From NCBI GenBank assembly GCA_903881205.1, contig CAIRSC010000081.1, positions 1 to 7,981 of the forward strand: a stretch of DNA of 7,981 nt. Direction: 5' to 3'. Positions 5,442-7,981 of the stretch are shown here, one piece after another (positions within the stretch are counted from its first letter, which is position 1; each line of letters starts with the position of its first letter). The position numbers and the translations under genes are program-made. This stretch comes from an uncultured bacterium (lineage in GTDB: Bacteria > Patescibacteriota > Minisyncoccia > Phycocordibacterales > UBA2100). A model generated the notes under the pieces. That model saw only the letters and a program-made list of their open reading frames with translations, ran no database searches and was not told where the DNA came from.

Positions 5442-5446
5442 GTACT
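5427..5446 (+). repeat. Direct repeat, copy 2 (tRNA-Leu 3'-end duplicate)
   Basis: This copy is identical over 20 nt to 5253-5272. The flanks differ on both sides (TTGGC before, GAGAG after, against GGGTT and AAAAC), so the repeat limits are sharp. With copy 1 it brackets a 174-nt unit, which resembles a tRNA-end duplication left by site-specific integration. Confidence 0.85.
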
Positions 5447-5467
5447 GAGAGCGAAGCGAATATCAAA

Positions 5468-5501
5468 CCAGAACCGCCTGATAAATGTCAGGCGGTTCTG
5501 G
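5468..5501 (-). terminator. Perfect 14-bp hairpin, terminator for tRNA-Lys (possibly bidirectional)
   Basis: CCAGAACCGCCTGA (5468-5481) and TCAGGCGGTTCTGG (5488-5501) flank loop TAAATG. On the minus strand it lies 11 nt beyond the 3' end of tRNA-Lys and is followed by TTTGATATT. On the plus side the tail (TCAGTAGTTT) is poorer in T. It sits between two converging tRNA units and may stop both. Confidence 0.7.
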
Positions 5502-5512
5502 TCAGTAGTTTG

Positions 5513-5585
5513 TGCGCCCACCAGGATTCGAACCTGGGACCGTTCGCTTAAGAGGCGACTGCTCTACCAGCTGAGCTATGAGCGC
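5513..5585 (-). tRNA. tRNA-Lys (anticodon CUU)
   Basis: The 73-nt cloverleaf has acceptor GCGCTCA/TGGGCGC (one wobble), D arm GCTC-AGCTGGTA-GAGC, anticodon stem GTCGC/GCGAA with loop CTCTTAA (CTT) and T arm CCAGG-TTCGAAT-CCTGG, with A73. The 27-43 pair is a G-A mismatch. CCA is not encoded. Confidence 0.95.
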
Positions 5586-5610
5586 ACGTGAGAGTCAAAA
5601 GTGGATGCTT

Positions 5611-5616
5611 GTTATA
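5611..5616 (-). promoter_or_regulatory. -10 element of tRNA-Lys
   Basis: Minus-strand TATAAC (5616-5611) lies 25 nt before the mature 5' end at 5585, preceded by GTG. The -35 region at 17 nt (GAGCAC) is weak. Confidence 0.4.
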
Positions 5617-5656
5617 CACTTTTCCCGAATGCCGTGCTCATATGCTTCCATATAAG

Positions 5657-5712
5657 CGCATGCCGTCATGCGGTAGGCAGATTGTACACAATAATAATCA
5701 TTTGGGAATGAT
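5657..5712 (+). other. Two small hairpins in the gap before the spermidine-synthase-like gene
   Basis: The 176-nt gap between tRNA-Lys and the next start holds CGCATG/CATGCG (5657-5672, loop CCGT) and ATCATT/AATGAT (5697-5712, loop TGGG). Both are 6-bp stems with 4-nt loops. Neither has a T-tract. Beyond these and the promoter elements I see nothing in the gap. Confidence 0.35.
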
Positions 5713-5749
5713 GGATTCACATGGACTGCGAACTTACCTATTTCTCGAT

Positions 5750-5755
5750 TACAAT
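5750..5755 (+). promoter_or_regulatory. -10 element giving a leaderless mRNA for the spermidine-synthase-like gene
   Basis: TACAAT (5750-5755) is followed by six C residues and the ATG at 5762, so the transcript should begin at or beside the start codon. No convincing -35 is present. It decides the start against in-frame ATGs further upstream. Confidence 0.45.
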
Positions 5756-5761
5756 CCCCCC

Positions 5762-6355
5762 ATGCTCTGGGACGAAAAACGCTACTCCGAAAAGAACGGT
5801 GAGATAACCGTTTACCAAGGTCTCGGCGGGGCCCAGGTCATTGTCGACGGCTACAGTCAGACCAGCGAGGGTCTCAATGCTATTTGGCGCGATGCCTTTA
5901 CGCGCTCGGAGACACTAATCCCCGAGAAGCCCGCGGTACTGGTCCTCGGGCTCGGCGGAGGCGGTATCGTGCGTGAGATATATGATATCTGGCCCTCTGC
6001 CCGTATAACGTCAATAGAGCACGACTCCGAGATGATCAAGATCGCTCACGAGCTCAAATACTACGGCGAATTCCCTGTTCCGGAAATTATATGTGCGGAT
6101 GCGGGCGAGGCCGTTCCCGCACTCAAAACAAAATTTGACGTCATCGCCGTTGATATATTCAAAGGCGGCAAACCTTCGGCGCTTTTGCTTCAATCGGATT
6201 TTATTGAAGCGCTCAAGAACACGCTTACCGATGAAGGTATCTTGCTCGTAAATGTGGCGGACTCGCGTGAATACCTCGATGCGGTCGCCAAGCACTTTAC
6301 CCGCGCCGACCTGTGGCTCAGTGCGTTCAATTTCGTCGGCCTGTTCGCCGACTGA
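5762..6355 (+). CDS. Spermidine-synthase-like, SAM/dcSAM-binding Rossmann-fold protein
   Basis: The protein has 197 residues from the ATG at 5762. The frame is open back to 5588, but the added 58 residues look non-coding and cover tRNA-Lys upstream sequence. Residues 14-40 (EITVYQGLGGAQVIVDG and onward) resemble the short beta strands that precede the core in spermidine synthases. Then come motif I VLGLGGGG (61-68), the acidic end of beta 2 in SIEHDSEMI (Glu86), CADAGEAVPAL with Asp113, and FDVIAVDIFKGG with Asp131, where spermidine synthases carry their catalytic Asp. TDEGILLVNV (156-165) closes the core. It is shorter than true SpeE (about 280), so aminopropyl transfer is uncertain. It may be a methyltransferase or an orphan SpeE-like protein. 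It stands alone, converging on tRNA-Leu(UAG), whose 3' end is only 4 nt past its stop codon. Confidence 0.75.
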   Translation: MLWDEKRYSEKNGEITVYQGLGGAQVIVDGYSQTSEGLNAIWRDAFTRSETLIPEKPAVLVLGLGGGGIVREIYDIWPSARITSIEHDSEMIKIAHELKYYGEFPVPEIICADAGEAVPALKTKFDVIAVDIFKGGKPSALLLQSDFIEALKNTLTDEGILLVNVADSREYLDAVAKHFTRADLWLSAFNFVGLFAD

Positions 6356-6359
6356 TTTG

Positions 6360-6441
6360 TGGGCAGAGGGGGACTCGAACCCCCAACCCTTGCGGGACTA
6401 GGTCCTAAGCCTAGCGCGTATACCAATTCCGCCATCTGCCC
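6360..6441 (-). tRNA. tRNA-Leu (anticodon UAG)
   Basis: This is an 82-nt class II tRNA: acceptor GGGCAGA/TCTGCCC, A73, anticodon stem CTAGG/CCTAG with loop CTTAGGA (TAG), variable arm CCC-GCAA-GGG, and T arm GGGGG-TTCGAGT-CCCCC. CCA is not encoded. It is a second leucine isoacceptor, clearly distinct from the UAA one. Confidence 0.96.
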
Positions 6442-6450
6442 AAGGTTGCC

Positions 6451-6459
6451 ATCGTATCA
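6451..6459 (-). promoter_or_regulatory. Extended -10 of tRNA-Leu(UAG)
   Basis: Minus-strand TGaTACGAT (6459-6451) ends 9 nt before the mature 5' end of the tRNA, giving a predicted leader of a few nt. The -35 region is weak. Co-transcription from the pilin-like genes upstream is also possible. Confidence 0.4.
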
Positions 6460-6488
6460 GACAATCACATCGAATGCTCGCAAGATTA

Positions 6489-6812
6489 TCACTGCACGTT
6501 GAAATTGACCGAAGCGGGAATACTCGCACTACTGGTATTGATGTTATAGGTACCATTGGCGGGGTCGATGCCGAGCCCAAAAGTGTTGCTGATGAGTGCC
6601 ACGATGCCGTATACCGACACCATTACGAACATCCCGACGATCCCCCAGAGCATGTGCTGCTTGCCGTTGGATTGGGCACCTTCATTGAGATTCCACATGA
6701 ATTCCACGAGGCCATACACGAAGAAGAAGAACCCTGCAGCGAACACCACCAATATCGCCGGATCCACGATGTAATTCGTGAATTTATCGACGAGATTGGT
6801 TGCGGCATTCAT
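6489..6812 (-). CDS. T4SS-pilin-like small membrane protein (paralogue 3)
   Basis: This 107-residue protein has two membrane helices (about 16-38 and 52-76) and a short polar link (NLNEGAQSNGK) between them. It ends in a Ser/Thr/Asn-rich tail (81-107) ending VNFNVQ. There is no cleavable signal peptide. The second helix carries MFVMVSVYGI (61-70), the counterpart of IFLMVSIWGI in the two related genes upstream. This two-helix form with a G-K-x-x-x-x-W-G-I link matches the small pilin-like proteins (Pfam T4SS_pilin, VirB2/TrbC-like) found in tandem in Patescibacteria. It lies 37 nt after the previous gene, across a CCCGC/GCGGG hairpin. A role as a pilus or channel subunit is an inference from the family. 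The sequence places it furthest from its paralogues. Confidence 0.7.
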   Translation of the reverse strand: MNAATNLVDKFTNYIVDPAILVVFAAGFFFFVYGLVEFMWNLNEGAQSNGKQHMLWGIVGMFVMVSVYGIVALISNTFGLGIDPANGTYNINTSSASIPASVNFNVQ

Positions 6813-6849
6813 ATGCTATGCCCGCACGCGAGGATCGCGGGAATGTAGA

Positions 6850-7215
6850 TTAGTACGACGTGACCGTATTGATCTGGATCCCCTGTGGGATGATTGGATC
6901 GGTCGAAGTTACTTTGAAGGTGTTCTGCAGGAGGCGGATGATGCCCCAGATCGAGACCATGAGGAAGATCGCGACGACGCCATACATCGCCACCTTGAGG
7001 CCGTCGGTCTTTGCCTCAGATCCCTGAGAGAACAAATACTTTACGATACCCCAGAAAAGAGCAACGATGGCAGCGGTAATAAGCAGGCCGATGAGCGAAT
7101 TAAGCAGCGCGTTGGCAAGCGAGACTGTATCGAAAATGCTTGCAGCAGATGCGAGCATCGGTGCAAAGATGAGTGCGAGAAGTGCCAGAACTGATGATTG
7201 TACTCGTGCGCGCAT
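6850..7215 (-). CDS. T4SS-pilin-like small membrane protein with signal peptide (paralogue 2)
   Basis: The protein has 121 residues. MRARVQSSVLALLALIFAPM followed by LASAAS is a typical signal peptide, with an A-S-A type cleavage site near residue 24. Two helices follow (about 37-62 and 75-97), joined by SQGSEAKTDGLK. GLLITAAIV (43-51) and IFLMVSIWGIIRLLQNTF (83-100) are almost the same in the gene at the right edge (GLMITAAIV and IFLMVSIWGILQLLQNTL), so the two are close paralogues. Small secreted two-helix proteins of this form resemble VirB2/TrbC-like pilins. The tail (101-121) is polar. The 84-nt gap upstream may hold its own promoter; no Shine-Dalgarno site is seen. Confidence 0.78.
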   Translation of the reverse strand: MRARVQSSVLALLALIFAPMLASAASIFDTVSLANALLNSLIGLLITAAIVALFWGIVKYLFSQGSEAKTDGLKVAMYGVVAIFLMVSIWGIIRLLQNTFKVTSTDPIIPQGIQINTVTSY

Positions 7216-7232
7216 AAGCTTAAAAAGATTAT

Positions 7233-7238
7233 TCTATA
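7233..7238 (-). promoter_or_regulatory. Possible -10 element before pilin-like paralogue 2
   Basis: Minus-strand TATAGA (7238-7233), preceded directly by TG, lies 17 nt before the ATG at 7215. There is no good -35. The same gap holds two direct copies of TCATGGT (near 7243-7260) of unknown meaning. Confidence 0.3.
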
Positions 7239-7299
7239 CACATCATGGTAGCTTCATGGTGCCAAAACACAAGGCAATCCGTTCCTTCTCTGTGGATAG

Positions 7300-7683
7300 C
7301 TAGTGCTTCTCTTCACTCGGACCTTCGGCAGTAAGCACTGTAAATATGAGCCACGCTACAAGTCCCACGATTATAAAGCCGAGCACGGTACTTGCTACCG
7401 CCGTGTGGTTCTGGATGAATTGTGCGATAGCGAGCAATACGACGAGGATGAAGAGTACTGCGACCGCCCATTCCATGATACTAATCGCTTCATCTCGATG
7501 AGTGGGAGATGTTCCCAATCGAATAAACCACAGGACAAGCCCGCCGAAGAAAAGCAGGAATGCCGTTACCAACATAAGCCCTATGAATATGTTGAATAGT
7601 CCCGCGACAGCAGACAGTGTCTGTGCACTTGCGATGCCGGGCACGAGTACTACTGCGATGATCGCGAGAGCGGATCGTTTCAT
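7300..7683 (-). CDS. Small three-helix membrane protein of the pilin-like cluster
   Basis: This 127-residue protein begins with a signal peptide (MKRSALAIIAVVLVPGIASA, cleavage probably before Gln21). Three hydrophobic helices follow at about 30-55, 71-92 and 97-117, and a short acidic/basic tail ends SEEKH. The first helix and the polar loop after it (RLGTSPTHRDEAISIMEW) recall the two-helix neighbours, but the IFLMVSIWGI-type motif is missing, so homology with them is doubtful. It begins 7 nt after the stop codon of the upstream paralogue, in an apparent operon, and may be a channel or assembly partner of the pilin-like proteins. Its function is not recognised. Confidence 0.7.
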   Translation of the reverse strand: MKRSALAIIAVVLVPGIASAQTLSAVAGLFNIFIGLMLVTAFLLFFGGLVLWFIRLGTSPTHRDEAISIMEWAVAVLFILVVLLAIAQFIQNHTAVASTVLGFIIVGLVAWLIFTVLTAEGPSEEKH

Positions 7684-7689
7684 ACGAAT

Positions 7690-7695
7690 GTTATA
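7690..7695 (-). promoter_or_regulatory. Possible internal leaderless promoter in the pilin-like operon
   Basis: Minus-strand TATAAC (7695-7690) overlaps the stop codon of the rightmost gene and ends exactly 6 nt before the ATG at 7683. TTCCGA lies 17 nt upstream. The spacing is the same as in the other leaderless candidates here. Confidence 0.35.
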
Positions 7696-7981
7696 GGAAA
7701 TTCGAGAGCACGTCGGAAATACTTCCTGAGGGTGCGTATGAGGTACCGCCGAAAAGAGTATTTTGCAGCAGCTGCAATATCCCCCAGATTGAGACCATCA
7801 GAAAGATGGTGCCGAGCCCCCACGTGGCATAGGTACGAAGCGCATCATTTCCCTTTTCTCCGGAGTTATAGATGCTGCGCGATATTCCAAAAAGATAGAT
7901 GACGATCGCAGCCGTGATCATGAGTCCCACCCCTGCATCGAGCATCGACACGATCAGATTCGCAAGCTCGCTGAAATTGTG
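7691..7981 (-). CDS. T4SS-pilin-like small membrane protein (paralogue 1, N-terminus cut by the right edge)
   Basis: The frame is open to the window edge and reads HNFSELANLIVSMLDAG before the first helix. A GTG at 7951 is in frame but is probably an internal Val, because the residues before it align with paralogue 2 (SLANALLNSLIG against ELANLIVSMLDAG). A signal peptide probably lies beyond the edge. The visible 96 residues hold two helices (about 16-38 and 52-74), joined by NSGEKGNDALRT. GLMITAAIV (19-27) and IFLMVSIWGILQLLQNTL (59-76) are nearly identical to paralogue 2. A short tail ends in DVLSNFL. It is first of the four co-oriented genes and probably co-transcribed with the next, which starts 7 nt after its stop. 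Confidence 0.75.
   Translation of the reverse strand, partial: HNFSELANLIVSMLDAGVGLMITAAIVIYLFGISRSIYNSGEKGNDALRTYATWGLGTIFLMVSIWGILQLLQNTLFGGTSYAPSGSISDVLSNFL

Noticed and set aside
5162..5591. Open frames on both strands (plus 5244-5591, minus 5162-5521) across the tRNA region
   Set aside because: They are translations of tRNA genes and of the structured element. The protein-like pieces correspond to T-arm and anticodon-arm sequence, and no family is recognisable.
5588..5761. N-terminal extension of the spermidine-synthase-like gene
   Set aside because: The extension covers the tRNA-Lys promoter region and small hairpins, has no similarity to the family, and a -10 hexamer sits 6 nt before the ATG at 5762.
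7949..7951. GTG as the start of the right-edge pilin-like gene
   Set aside because: The frame is open to the edge and the residues before the GTG align with the mature part of the neighbouring paralogue, so it is probably an internal Val.
1..7981. CRISPR array, rRNA, transposase or replication origin
   Set aside because: No regularly spaced repeats, no rRNA-like segments, no transposase or integrase frame and no iteron cluster were seen. The tRNA-Leu repeats are three copies only and do not have CRISPR spacing.

Overview
This window looks like part of a Candidate Phyla Radiation (Patescibacteria, probably Parcubacteria-type) genome. That is inferred from a very short IF-2 without its usual N-terminal extension, tiny membrane-protein paralogues of the T4SS-pilin type in tandem, tRNA genes without encoded CCA, few Shine-Dalgarno sites and several promoters placed so close to the ATG that the mRNAs should be leaderless. 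No rRNA or species-specific marker is present, so the phylum is an inference.

Left part (1-2186, all on the minus strand): the first 32 codons of a ClpB/ClpC-type AAA+ unfoldase run off the left edge. Upstream of it lie a membrane-anchored HtrA/trypsin-fold protein that has lost all three catalytic residues, and a NifS/IscS-type cysteine desulfurase. A divergent promoter region (about 2187-2287) separates these from the plus-strand genes.

Middle (2288-5446, plus strand): a membrane-anchored protein with a histidine-rich tail is followed by about 190 nt of strongly foldable, apparently non-coding sequence ending in a textbook intrinsic terminator. Next come infB and rbfA (translation initiation and 30S maturation), then tRNA-Cys(GCA) and tRNA-Leu(UAA). 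Immediately after tRNA-Leu lies the most unusual part of the window. The 3' half of the tRNA-Leu is copied once inverted and once direct, and these copies close a 122-nt three-way-junction RNA fold.

Right part: tRNA-Lys(CUU) on minus with a hairpin terminator; a spermidine-synthase-like Rossmann protein on plus; tRNA-Leu(UAG) on minus; then four small membrane proteins transcribed right to left. Three of these are recognisable paralogues sharing a motif close to IFLMVSIWGI. The rightmost is cut by the window edge.

Functionally the window mixes translation genes (infB, rbfA, four tRNAs), protein quality control (Clp, HtrA-like), sulfur mobilisation and a probable pilus or secretion-channel cassette. 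The two best candidates for undescribed biology are the tRNA-Leu-derived structured element (5253-5446) and the structured RNA downstream of the His-rich gene (2870-3092).
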